64,000 nucleotides of DNA from Sandaracinobacteroides sayramensis (lineage in GTDB: Bacteria; Pseudomonadota; Alphaproteobacteria; Sphingomonadales; Sphingomonadaceae): assembly GCF_022014495.1 (NCBI RefSeq), contig NZ_JAKLSQ010000003.1:183257-247256 (forward strand). Direction: 5' to 3'. Position 1 is the first letter of the stretch, and each line of letters starts with the position of its first letter. A program made the translations under genes and the position numbers. The notes under the pieces were generated by a model that ran no database searches, was not told the origin of the DNA, and was given only the letters and a program-made list of their open reading frames with translations. Positions 17,835 to 25,984 of this stretch are shown one piece after another.

Positions 17835-17853
17835 GCTGCGCAGCAAAGGCCAT

Positions 17854-17875
17854 TTACAAGCCAATCTGTTTGCAA
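17854..17875. promoter_or_regulatory. Palindromic operator 3, between GH20 and small secreted protein
   Basis: TTACAAGC-N6-GTTTGCAA, one mismatch from perfect symmetry in each half. It lies 20 bp upstream of the GH20 start and 65 bp upstream of the divergent small-protein ATG, so it could serve both. Confidence 0.65.
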
Positions 17876-17940
17876 GATGCATGGCGCGGACCGGCCCGTC
17901 AGACTGGATGGCCGGCAATGCGATTCGGGAGGAGTATCCG

Positions 17941-18240
17941 ATGCGGAACATTGTTCTGGCCCTTTTCATTGCCGCTTCTGCGGTTCCGGTGGCGGCCGAG
18001 CCGGCTCCATCAGGCGCGGCGGCGGCCGGGAAACTGTCGGCAGACACGTCGATCGAAACGATCGCTGCCAGTCCGGCCGGCAGAACGGTGCTCGATGCGC
18101 AACTGCCTTCGCTGACGGCGCATCCCATGTATGAGGCGTTCAAGGCGATGAGCCTTCGGCAACTGCAGCCGATTTCGAACGGGGCGATTTCGGCCGAGGC
18201 GCTCGAAAAGGTCGACGCTGCGCTGAAGGCGTTGCCATGA
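17941..18240 (+). CDS. Small secreted protein of unknown function
   Basis: 99 residues. There is a clear signal peptide (MRNIVLALFIAASAVPVAAEP) and a strong ribosome site GGAGGAG 8 nt before the ATG. The mature part is about 78 residues, helical and without cysteines; it contains ASPAGRTVLDAQLP and MSLRQLQPIS. I do not recognise a named domain. Divergent from GH20 across operator 3 and ended by a strong hairpin, it appears to be a real, co-regulated member of the glycan locus, perhaps a binding or accessory factor for a secreted enzyme (inference). Confidence 0.75.
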   Translation: MRNIVLALFIAASAVPVAAEPAPSGAAAAGKLSADTSIETIAASPAGRTVLDAQLPSLTAHPMYEAFKAMSLRQLQPISNGAISAEALEKVDAALKALP

Positions 18241-18246
18241 AAGAAG

Positions 18247-18277
18247 CCCGGCTCTCCGATCCGTGGAGAGCCGGGCG
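18247..18277. terminator. Bidirectional terminator
   Basis: Twelve-bp perfect stem GCCCGGCTCTCC/GGAGAGCCGGGC with a 7-nt loop, between the convergent small secreted protein and GH3 genes. CTTTC follows on the plus strand and TTCTTTC on the minus strand. Confidence 0.8.
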
Positions 18278-18282
18278 GCCTT

Positions 18283-20535
18283 TCACCGGCGACGATCCTG
18301 CGCGGCAGCGTTCAGGAAGACACTGCCCGACAGTTCCGGCTCACCGGCCGATTTCCCGATGAAGAAGCGGTAATCGCCTGCGGGACGCGCCCATTTGCCG
18401 GCGCTCTCGTCATAGGACAGCAGCACCCACGTATCCGCCTCGATGGTGACGGTGCGCGATTCGCCCGGCTTCAGCTGCACTCGTGCCCAGCCGGCAAGCC
18501 GAATGCTGCGGCCTGGGGGAGCAACATAGAGCTGGGCGACTTCCAGGCCCTCGCGCTTGCCGGTATTGCGGATGGTGGCCGTGACTTTCAGCGTCTGCCC
18601 GCCGGTCTGCTTGAGGCCGGAATAGTCGAAGCTGGTGTAGGTCAGCCCGAAGCCGAAGGGAAACAGCGGCTTTTCGCCCTTCAGGTGGAACCAGCGATAA
18701 CCGACGTCGCTGCCTTCCACATAGTCGATCGGGAAGGGATCGTAGCGCACGCCGATGCTCAGCGCCTTTTGCTTGGCCGGGTCGAAGCCGACGATCTTCG
18801 GATGCGGCAGCTGCTCCGTCGAGGCAGGAAAGCTGATCGGCAGGCGGCCGGACGGCGCGACACGACCCGTCAGGATCGAGGCGATGGCATCGCCGCCGCG
18901 CTGGCCGCTGAACCAGGCCTGCAGCACACCCCCGACCTTGCCGAGCCATGGCATCGCCACGGGATTGCCCGTCTGCAGCACGACCACGGTGCGCGGGTTG
19001 GCCCCGGCGACCGCTGCGATCATGTCGTCCTGTCCCCAGGGCAGCGACAGGTCGGCGTGGTCGATTCCCTCCATTTCCGTCTTCACCGCGTAGACGATGG
19101 CGACGTCGGCCGAAGCGGCCAGCGCGGCCGCGCGCGCCGGATTGCTGCCATCGTCGAACTGGATCTCGGCATTGGGCAGCGCGGCGGCAAGCGCCTTGAG
19201 CGGGGAAGCCAGGCTGTAGGACGGCGCCATCAGCGCGCTCAGCGGATGGGTTCCCTCGGGCGCGTCGCGATAGACGCCGCCCCAGGGAATCACCTGGGAA
19301 GAGCCGCCGCCGATAGGCACGCCCTTGTCCGCATGGCGGCCGATCACCACAATCTTGCGGGCGGTCGCCGCCAGCGGCAGGATACCGTCGTTCTTCAGCA
19401 GCACGATGCCCGCTTCGGCCAGTGCCTGCGCCCGGGCGGAATGCGCTTCCACCGGGATCTCGCCACCCGGCTTCGCCACCTTCTCCACCGCCCCGACCTC
19501 GATCATCGCGCGCACGATCCGCCGCGCCATGTCGCGCACCCGCTGCCGTTCGATGCTGCCGTCGCCGACGGCGGCTTCCAGCCCTGCGAAGAAATCCTTG
19601 TCCTGCGGGGACTGCTGGTCCAGCCCGGCGTTCACCGAGGCATGCAGGCTGTGCACGGCCCCCCAGTCGGACATGACCCAGCCCTTGAAGCCCCAGTCGG
19701 TCTTCAGCACCTCGTTCATCAGCCAGGGATTCTCGCAGGCGTAGAGGCCGTTCACCTTGTTGTAGGCGCACATAGCCGAGGCGGGGCGGCCGTCGCGCAC
19801 GCCGATCTCGAAGGCGAGCAGGTCGGATTCGCGCAGCGCCGCTTCCGACATGCGGGCGTCATAGACGAAGCGCCCGGATTCCTGCGGGTTGACGGCATAA
19901 TGCTTGATCGTGGAGGCGACATGATGCGCCTGGATTCCCGCGATCTGCTGCCCTACGAGACGGCCGGCCAGCAGCGGGTCCTCGCCCAGATATTCGAAGT
20001 TGCGGCCGTTGCGCGGCTCGCGCGCCAGATTCACCCCGCCGGCCAGCATGATGTTGATGCCCTTGGCAAAGGCCTCTGCGCCGATGATGTCGCCGGCTTC
20101 CAGCGCGGCTTCCGGGCTGAAGGTCGCGGCGAGCGAAAGCGTGGAGGGAAGCGAGGTCGATTGCTGGCCGGGGCGCAGATAGCCGATGTCGGCGATGCCG
20201 AGGCTGGCGTCGGCCTGGTGCTGCGCGGGGAAGCCGACACGGGGGATCGCAGGCACGAAGCCGGCGGTGCCGATCGACCCTTCCGGCTTATCGATCCGCA
20301 TCGCTTCGGGAATGAAGGCGGGCAACGGCACGCCCAGATCCTTGAGGCTTGCACCCGCCCTCGTCCGTGTCAGCGAAATCTGCTCGGCAAGGGTCATGGC
20401 ATCGACAATCCGATCCGCCTGCGCATCGATGGTTGCGGCGTTCGCCATGCGTGTGTTTCCCTTTTGCGATTGGCCGGCTGCAGGAATCGCAGACAGCAGC
20501 ATGATGCCGGCCAGAAGGCTGGTCGTTCCTTTCAT
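18283..20535 (-). CDS. Family GH3 beta-glycosidase
   Basis: 750 residues. The signal peptide is MKGTTSLLAGIMLLSAIPAAG. Then come the GH3 N-terminal barrel (EYLGEDPLLAGRL; STIKHYAVNPQESGR), the nucleophile Asp in GWVMSDWGA near residue 288, the alpha/beta sandwich domain, and a C-terminal fibronectin-III-like domain (GFGLTYTSFDYS; LKPGESRTVTIE). It cleaves terminal beta-glucosides or beta-xylosides in the periplasm. It starts 23 bp after tetR on the same strand, so the two are probably one operon under operator 4. Confidence 0.88.
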   Translation of the reverse strand: MKGTTSLLAGIMLLSAIPAAGQSQKGNTRMANAATIDAQADRIVDAMTLAEQISLTRTRAGASLKDLGVPLPAFIPEAMRIDKPEGSIGTAGFVPAIPRVGFPAQHQADASLGIADIGYLRPGQQSTSLPSTLSLAATFSPEAALEAGDIIGAEAFAKGINIMLAGGVNLAREPRNGRNFEYLGEDPLLAGRLVGQQIAGIQAHHVASTIKHYAVNPQESGRFVYDARMSEAALRESDLLAFEIGVRDGRPASAMCAYNKVNGLYACENPWLMNEVLKTDWGFKGWVMSDWGAVHSLHASVNAGLDQQSPQDKDFFAGLEAAVGDGSIERQRVRDMARRIVRAMIEVGAVEKVAKPGGEIPVEAHSARAQALAEAGIVLLKNDGILPLAATARKIVVIGRHADKGVPIGGGSSQVIPWGGVYRDAPEGTHPLSALMAPSYSLASPLKALAAALPNAEIQFDDGSNPARAAALAASADVAIVYAVKTEMEGIDHADLSLPWGQDDMIAAVAGANPRTVVVLQTGNPVAMPWLGKVGGVLQAWFSGQRGGDAIASILTGRVAPSGRLPISFPASTEQLPHPKIVGFDPAKQKALSIGVRYDPFPIDYVEGSDVGYRWFHLKGEKPLFPFGFGLTYTSFDYSGLKQTGGQTLKVTATIRNTGKREGLEVAQLYVAPPGRSIRLAGWARVQLKPGESRTVTIEADTWVLLSYDESAGKWARPAGDYRFFIGKSAGEPELSGSVFLNAAAQDRRR

Positions 20536-20558
20536 CCTGATCCTCCCTTTTTTGTAGT

Positions 20559-21212
20559 TCAGTCCGTCATTCGGTTTTCTCGCGGCGGTTCGGATTCCTC
20601 GCCGAAGTTCAATATTCCCGTCTGCAGCCCGGCCTCGATCAGCCGGCCCAGCAATGTCACGGCGTCGCTCACCCTCTCGCCGTCGGGCGCCAGCACCTTG
20701 GCGACCGACAGCCCCCTTGCCGACCAGACGACCAGCCGCATGAAGGCCAGCAATTCGCGGGACTGGCCGGACGAGCGCCCGATGTGGGCAAGCGCATCGG
20801 CCTCGATCCGCGCCTGGATCGGCGCCAGTTGCTTTGCCAGTTCCGGATCGCTGCGGGAGCCCTGCAGGATTTCGAGCACGGCAACGCCCGATGGGCGGCT
20901 CAAAGCCTCCCAGGCCATCTGCGGATAGTGCGGTATACGGTCCCGCTCATTCTCGATCTGCGCAAGACAGCGGGCATAAAATGCGAGTTCCTCGCGATAG
21001 ACCTGCTTCACCACGAAGGTCATCAGGTCCGCCTTGGTGCGGAACTGGTGCAGCATGGCCCCCCGGCTGATTCCCGCCGCTTCGGCAACCATGGTCGTGC
21101 TGGTCGCGCCATAGCCATGTTCGTGCAGCACCTGGATCGCCGCGGCCAGCAATGCGTCGCAGGTGGCCGCGCTTCGCTCGGCCTGGGTCCGGCGCTTCAC
21201 CCGTTCGGTCAT
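20559..21212 (-). CDS. TetR-family regulator of the glycan locus
   Basis: 217-residue TetR/AcrR protein. The N-terminal helix-turn-helix (about residues 15-65) contains GYGATSTTMVAEAAGISRGAMLHQF, and a divergent helical ligand domain follows. The start at 21212 has AGGGG 9 nt upstream; the longer frame to 21284 would run through the operator region. It is the only regulator in the locus, and the TTRCAAGC-N6-GCTTGYAA palindrome precedes its own operon and all other units. I infer that it represses the locus and is relieved by a released sugar or aglycone. Confidence 0.85.
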   Translation of the reverse strand: MTERVKRRTQAERSAATCDALLAAAIQVLHEHGYGATSTTMVAEAAGISRGAMLHQFRTKADLMTFVVKQVYREELAFYARCLAQIENERDRIPHYPQMAWEALSRPSGVAVLEILQGSRSDPELAKQLAPIQARIEADALAHIGRSSGQSRELLAFMRLVVWSARGLSVAKVLAPDGERVSDAVTLLGRLIEAGLQTGILNFGEESEPPRENRMTD

Positions 21213-21254
21213 CCAATCGTCCCCTAGCAATTCGGCCCTAGCAATCCGGTTAGC

Positions 21255-21282
21255 GCAAGTTCCGCATTTTTGCGGAACTTGC
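21255..21282. repeat. 12-bp inverted repeat in tetR/isomerase intergenic region
   Basis: GCAAGTTCCGCA (21255-21266) and TGCGGAACTTGC (21271-21282) form a perfect inverted repeat around TTTT. It overlaps the left end of operator 4. It may be a second regulator site or an mRNA hairpin in the tetR leader. Confidence 0.6.
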
Positions 21283-21300
21283 AAGCAAGTTTGACTGCAA
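21279..21300. promoter_or_regulatory. Palindromic operator 4, between tetR and isomerase
   Basis: TTGCAAGC-N6-GACTGCAA, an imperfect copy of the locus palindrome. TTGACT inside it (21291-21296) could be the -35 box for the rightward isomerase gene. Confidence 0.6.
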
Positions 21301-21349
21301 ATGTGTCAGAGCCTATTGGCCTTGGCAAGAGGGAGATGGGAGGAAGAGA

Positions 21350-22279
21350 ATGAAATTGTTCTTGAATCGGCGACAGATGGCCGTTGGGGTGCTGGGGCTC
21401 GCCGCTTGTCGCGCGGCAGCCCGACCTTCCGCGAACAAGAACCCGCCGGCGCCTCCGCCCCGAATCGGTGTCGGGCTTTACATGATGCGCGAGTTGCTCG
21501 CGGCGGATTTCGACAAGGGGCTGGCCGACATCGCCGGGACCGGTATTACCAGCGTGGAATTCGCCGGCTATTTCGGCCGCAGCGCGGCCCGAATCCGTTC
21601 GGCGCTGGCGGCCAACGGCCTGCGCGGCGTCGGCGCGCACTGCCTGAGGCCGGACATGGCCGAAGCCGAAGTGGCGGAGGCGATCGCCTTCTGCGCGGAA
21701 GCCGGCCTGCCCTATGCCATCGCGCCCCTGCCGCTCATACCGGCGCTGAAGCTGCCCATCACCTCGCGCGAAGAGGCGCAGGCCGCGGTTCTCAAACTGA
21801 CCGCCAGCGATTTTCAGCGAAGCGCCGACATCTTCAACCGCTTCGCAGAGCAGGCCAAACAGGCGGGGGTTCGCTTCGCCTATCACACCCATGGGCTGGA
21901 CTTCCTGCCCTTCGGCGATCGTCACGCCTTCGACATCATGGTCGAGCGAACCGATCCCGCACTCGTCGATTTCGAACTCGATCTTGGGAACAGCATTTCC
22001 GCCGGCGTCGACCCCATCCCACTTCTCGAACGGCTGAAAGGCCGGGTGCCGCTGGCGCATGCGAAGGACTGGCAGCCCGGCTACGCGCCGTCGCCGGTGG
22101 ACATTCCCGCCTCGGCACCGATCGGTCGGGGCAGCATCGATTGGGCGAGGCTGCTCGCCGCGCTCAGAAACACAGGGGTGGCGGACCTGCTGATCGAACA
22201 GGAGCAAGCGCCGAAGGCGGAACTGCTGGAAATCCTGCGCGACAGCCGCATCTATCTGGAAGGCGTGGCCCGCCGCTGA
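21350..22279 (+). CDS. Exported sugar isomerase/epimerase-like TIM-barrel protein
   Basis: 309 residues. Xylose-isomerase-like TIM barrel (AP-endonuclease-2 superfamily) with IGVGLYMMRELL, GITSVEFAGYF, FAYHTHGLDFLPFG and VDFELDLGN, the metal-site segments of hydroxypyruvate isomerase/inosose epimerase relatives. The N-terminus MKLFLNRRQMAVGVLGLAAC combines a twin-arginine motif with a lipobox-like LAAC, so it is probably exported and perhaps lipid-anchored. The reaction may be on a keto-sugar or glycoside; I cannot tell which. It overlaps the convergent SGNH gene by 28 bp. Confidence 0.75.
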   Translation: MKLFLNRRQMAVGVLGLAACRAAARPSANKNPPAPPPRIGVGLYMMRELLAADFDKGLADIAGTGITSVEFAGYFGRSAARIRSALAANGLRGVGAHCLRPDMAEAEVAEAIAFCAEAGLPYAIAPLPLIPALKLPITSREEAQAAVLKLTASDFQRSADIFNRFAEQAKQAGVRFAYHTHGLDFLPFGDRHAFDIMVERTDPALVDFELDLGNSISAGVDPIPLLERLKGRVPLAHAKDWQPGYAPSPVDIPASAPIGRGSIDWARLLAALRNTGVADLLIEQEQAPKAELLEILRDSRIYLEGVARR

Positions 22280-23166
22280 CGGGCCGCTTCGGCCAGCGCC
22301 TTTTCGGTGACAGTCTCCATGCGCGCATAAGCAACCGCAGTCGGATGCACGCCGTCGGCGGCATCGGCGGACGTCAGCCCGCCTTCGCCGTCGTCCAGCA
22401 GCGCATGATAGTCGGCGATCGTCACCCCCTCGGACTCCGCATAATGGCGGATCCAGTCGTTGAGGGCGGTGATGTGAGGCCGCGGCTCGATCTCGGGCCG
22501 CCAGTCGAAACGGCGGGCGGGCGGAAGCGTTCCCAGGACCACGGCGATGCCGTTGGCGCGCGCCAACTGCACCATGGCGCGAATATTGTCCGCAATCGCC
22601 GACAGGGTCGTGGGGCCGCCATTGCCGGCGATGTCATTGCTCCCGGCCAGGATATGCACGACCGAAGGCTTCAGCGCGACCACATCGGCCTGGAAACGCG
22701 CGAGCATCTGCGCGCTCGTCTGCCCGCTGATGCCGCGATCAACCCGCTCGCCGCGCGCGAAGAAATCCGGCCTCTCGCGAATCCAGTTCTCGGTGATGGA
22801 ATCGCCCATAAACAGGATGCGGTTCGGCCCCGCCGCGGGAAGCGCCGCATTGGCCGCACGATAGCGGCAGAGCCCGGCGTGGTCCGCGAGCTTCAGCTTC
22901 TCCTGCCATCGGGTGTAGATTTCCAATCCCTCGGCGGACGGAGGCGGCGGCGCTTCCCCGCGCGCCTTCGCCAGAAGCATCCGCTTCATATAGTCCGTCA
23001 CTTCAGAGGGGGCTGGCGGCAAGACGATGCAGGGATCGTCCAGAATGCCGACGCGCATTACCGTCGCAGCGGAAACGGTCTGCGCCGAAACAGTCTGCGC
23101 CGAAACGGCCGGCATGATCAGGAAAAGCATCGCCGGAACGGCGACCAGTGGCGCAGGCATCCGCAT
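22252..23166 (-). CDS. Secreted SGNH/GDSL hydrolase
   Basis: 304 residues. The signal peptide is followed by a short repetitive stretch with the AQTVSAQTV unit. Catalytic blocks are FMGDSIT (Ser, near residue 120), GISGQT (Gly), AGSNDI (Asn) and DGVHP (Asp/His). Such enzymes deacetylate sugars (CE3-like) or cleave other esters. The position next to the TonB receptor, across operator 5, points to removal of acyl groups from imported glycans. Confidence 0.82.
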   Translation of the reverse strand: MRMPAPLVAVPAMLFLIMPAVSAQTVSAQTVSAATVMRVGILDDPCIVLPPAPSEVTDYMKRMLLAKARGEAPPPPSAEGLEIYTRWQEKLKLADHAGLCRYRAANAALPAAGPNRILFMGDSITENWIRERPDFFARGERVDRGISGQTSAQMLARFQADVVALKPSVVHILAGSNDIAGNGGPTTLSAIADNIRAMVQLARANGIAVVLGTLPPARRFDWRPEIEPRPHITALNDWIRHYAESEGVTIADYHALLDDGEGGLTSADAADGVHPTAVAYARMETVTEKALAEAARQRRATPSR

Positions 23167-23208
23167 CGATTCCCTCCCGACAGCGGCTTTCTTCGGATAT
23201 GCGACAAG

Positions 23209-23233
23209 TTACAAACGGTATTGACTGTTTGTA
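23209..23233. promoter_or_regulatory. Palindromic operator 5, between SGNH hydrolase and TonB receptor
   Basis: TACAAAC (23210-23216) and GTTTGTA (23227-23233) are inverted 7-mers 10 bp apart. The left half TTACAAAC matches the other sites; the right half is offset relative to them. TTGACT at 23221 could be a -35 for the receptor. Confidence 0.5.
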
Positions 23234-23348
23234 GGATCAGGCCGAAGAAAGTGCAAGAATGCCGTCTCACAAAGCGAAGACGGCACAAATCGGGGCTTCG
23301 CCGGGACGGGTAAAGGGCTGTCGCGGCGTCTATCGGGGAGACTTCTGC

Positions 23349-25604
23349 ATGCGCGATTTCCATTATGTCAGCCTGTTGGCTTTGGCTGCCTCTCTTGCCG
23401 CGCCCGCTGCGGCGCAGACTCCGGCGGCCTCCAGCGCTGCAGAGCCAGTTCTGGCCGACATCGTCGTCACCGGCACCAAGCGCGAGGAGCGATTGCAGGA
23501 TGTTCCGCAATCCATCTCCCTGGTCGATTCGCAGGCGCTGCAGCAGCAGAACATCGCAAATGTGAACGATCTCGCCCGCGCCGTCCCTTCGTTCAACACC
23601 AGCTACGGGTCGGTGAAGATCCGCGGCCTAGGCGCCCAGACCTATTCGCGTTCCGCCGAGGGCAGCGTCGGCGTGGTGCTGGACGGCGTGGCGCTCAGCA
23701 ACGCCTCCACCCAGGCCAATCCGGCCGGTCTTTTCGATGTCGCGCGCGTCGAAGTGCTCATGGGGCCGCAAGGAACGCTGTTCGGGCGCAACAGCTCGGC
23801 CGGCGTCGTCAACATCGTCACCAACGCGCCCGACCCGTCCAGGATGGAAATGGCCTTCCACGGGGAAGTCGGCAACCGCAACCAGCGGCGGGTGCAGGCC
23901 ATGGCCAACCTGCCGGTCGGAGACGTCGCGGCCTTGCGCCTCTCCGCGCAGAGCAGCCGCACGGCCACCACGACCTACAACGTGCCCCGTTTCGGCTGGG
24001 ACGATCTGCAGTCCAGCGGCGTTCGCGCGCGCTTCCTTGTGGAGCCCAGCGAGAAGCTCACGATCAACCTGATCGCCGACTATGAGAAGTTCAGCAACAC
24101 GGGCGGCGGCTGGGTGGTGGTGCAGTCGACGCCGGGCAGTTTCCTCACCAACCAGTTGAACGCCTGCGGCATCGTCATCGGCCCGGACAACCGCAGCAAC
24201 TGCTACAGCGGGCAATCCTATGGCCGCGACAAGGCTTATGGCGTGTCGGGCCAGATCGACTGGCAGATCGGCGAGTTCACCCTCACCTCCATCACCGCCA
24301 ACCGCTGGCTGAAACAGGATGGCGGCGGAGACTCGGACAGCGTTCCCGTCGATGTGCTGGACGTGAACGCCTCCACCCAGTCGATCTCCAACTTCAGCCA
24401 GGAAATCCGGCTGACCTCGCCATCCGGCGGCTTCGCCCAGTTCGTCGTCGGCGGCTATTATTTCCGCGGCAAGCAGGACGCGACCGGCATCCAGATGGGC
24501 AGCCTCAGGATCCTGCCCTTTGGCCTGAAGCTCGGCCAGACGTTCGAGACAGAGATCGATTCCAAGAGCCTAGCGGCTTTCGGACAGGCAACCTTCAATC
24601 TGACCGACAGCCTGCGCCTGATCGCAGGCGCGCGTCTGGAGCGGCAGGAAATCGAAGCCGACACCGTGCGCCAACTGGCCCCCGGCGCGCTGGCCCCCTT
24701 CGCATCGCTCGCTCCCGTGTCCGGCTCGAACAAGGACACGAGCTTCTCCTATCGGGGCGGCCTTCAATACGACTTCTCACCCGATCTGATGGCCTATGTG
24801 ACCTATGCGCGCGGCTACAAGGGCGCGGCCATCAACGACCAGACGACGACCGTGCTGGCGCCGCTCGTCGTGAAGCCGGAAATCCCGAAGGCGTGGGAAG
24901 GCGGCGTGAAGGCGACGCTGCTCGACAGCCGGATGGTGGCGAATCTCGCCATCTTCCGCACCGACGTCGAGAATTACCAGACCCAGTTCCTCGATTCCGC
25001 CACCGCCACCTATATCTATGGCAATGCGCCTTCGATCCGCAGCCAGGGCGTGGAGTTGTCGGTTATGGCCAAGCTGACTCCAGGACTGAGCCTGAATGGT
25101 GGCCTGACCTTTACCGACGCCACTTACGGAGACGGCTATCTGGTCGCCTGCGGCCCCAATGAGACGGAAGCGCAAGGCTGCAGGACCTATACCGTCGGCG
25201 CCACCACCACGACGGCGTCCGATGCCGGCGGACGCCGGCTTTCCGGCGTTCCGAAGTGGAAGTTCGTGGCGAGCGGGGAATATCGCGCCCCCGTCAGCGA
25301 CCATGTGGAGCTTTATGCGCAGGCCGATGTGGTGCACACTTCCTCGATCGGCTTCACGGCGAGCTATGACCCGCTGGCGGCGACAGGCTCTCACACCCCG
25401 GTCGGCGCACGACTTGGCGTCGCGTTCGATGGCGGCAACATCAATCTCTCCGTCTTCGGCCGGAACATCTTCAACGAGCGGGTTCCGCTGGCCGTCGCGC
25501 AAACACCGCTTGCAGCGCAGCTGGGGGATTTGGGATCCTACATCCACATCCTGTCGCCCGAGTCCGTCCGCAGCATCGGGGTTGCGCTGGATTTCAAATT
25601 CTAG
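23349..25604 (+). CDS. TonB-dependent receptor of the glycan locus
   Basis: 751-residue outer-membrane receptor. Signal peptide to about residue 22 (ASLAAPAAAQT), TonB box-like DIVVTGTKREERLQDVPQS, plug domain with VEVLMGPQGTLFGRNSSAGVVNIVT around residue 135, 22-strand barrel and terminal Phe (VALDFKF). No STN domain, so it transports without surface signalling. The start at 23349 has GGGGAG upstream. As the only receptor in the locus it should import the oligosaccharide or glycoside substrate. Confidence 0.9.
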   Translation: MRDFHYVSLLALAASLAAPAAAQTPAASSAAEPVLADIVVTGTKREERLQDVPQSISLVDSQALQQQNIANVNDLARAVPSFNTSYGSVKIRGLGAQTYSRSAEGSVGVVLDGVALSNASTQANPAGLFDVARVEVLMGPQGTLFGRNSSAGVVNIVTNAPDPSRMEMAFHGEVGNRNQRRVQAMANLPVGDVAALRLSAQSSRTATTTYNVPRFGWDDLQSSGVRARFLVEPSEKLTINLIADYEKFSNTGGGWVVVQSTPGSFLTNQLNACGIVIGPDNRSNCYSGQSYGRDKAYGVSGQIDWQIGEFTLTSITANRWLKQDGGGDSDSVPVDVLDVNASTQSISNFSQEIRLTSPSGGFAQFVVGGYYFRGKQDATGIQMGSLRILPFGLKLGQTFETEIDSKSLAAFGQATFNLTDSLRLIAGARLERQEIEADTVRQLAPGALAPFASLAPVSGSNKDTSFSYRGGLQYDFSPDLMAYVTYARGYKGAAINDQTTTVLAPLVVKPEIPKAWEGGVKATLLDSRMVANLAIFRTDVENYQTQFLDSATATYIYGNAPSIRSQGVELSVMAKLTPGLSLNGGLTFTDATYGDGYLVACGPNETEAQGCRTYTVGATTTTASDAGGRRLSGVPKWKFVASGEYRAPVSDHVELYAQADVVHTSSIGFTASYDPLAATGSHTPVGARLGVAFDGGNINLSVFGRNIFNERVPLAVAQTPLAAQLGDLGSYIHILSPESVRSIGVALDFKF

Positions 25605-25626
25605 GCGGGACCGAAGGAAAGGGTTT

Positions 25627-25971
25627 ATGACGATGCGCGTGAACATGGGGCGGACGCTATTCTTGAAACGGATCATCGCGATGGGGGCCGGCGTTCTCGG
25701 CCTGGCGTCCGCCGCCCATGCCGCTCTGGCGCCCAACCATCAGCGCATCGCGGAGATGAAGGCGATCCTCGATCATCCGGAGGTGGTGGCGGCCTTTGCG
25801 GTCAATGATCCGATCGTCCGGATCGAATATCGGTCCGCGGATCGCTATCTCGTCGTAACCGGCAAATGCCAGCTTCCCTTGCGAATCGTCGACCGGCCAC
25901 AGCCGGCGGGGTTGGTCGGTGCGCGGCAGTTCGATGTGGAGCCCGGCACGGTCCGGTGCTCCGGGCGCTGA
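25627..25971 (+). CDS. Small secreted protein downstream of receptor
   Basis: 114 residues with a signal-peptide-like N-terminus (RTLFLKRIIAMGAGVLGLASAAHA), then about 80 mature residues including a two-cysteine pair (GKCQLP, TVRCSG). Ribosome site GGAAAGG precedes the ATG, 22 bp after the receptor stop. No family recognised. Its position suggests co-transcription with the receptor. Confidence 0.6.
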   Translation: MTMRVNMGRTLFLKRIIAMGAGVLGLASAAHAALAPNHQRIAEMKAILDHPEVVAAFAVNDPIVRIEYRSADRYLVVTGKCQLPLRIVDRPQPAGLVGARQFDVEPGTVRCSGR

Positions 25972-25984
25972 CAGCCACCTCCTC

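Noticed and set aside
15642..18134. 830-codon plus-strand frame over GH20
   Set aside because: Antisense shadow of a gene with clear catalytic motifs; the translation has no domain features.
18685..20928. 747-codon plus-strand frame over GH3 and tetR
   Set aside because: Antisense to two well-supported genes; Arg/His-rich composition.
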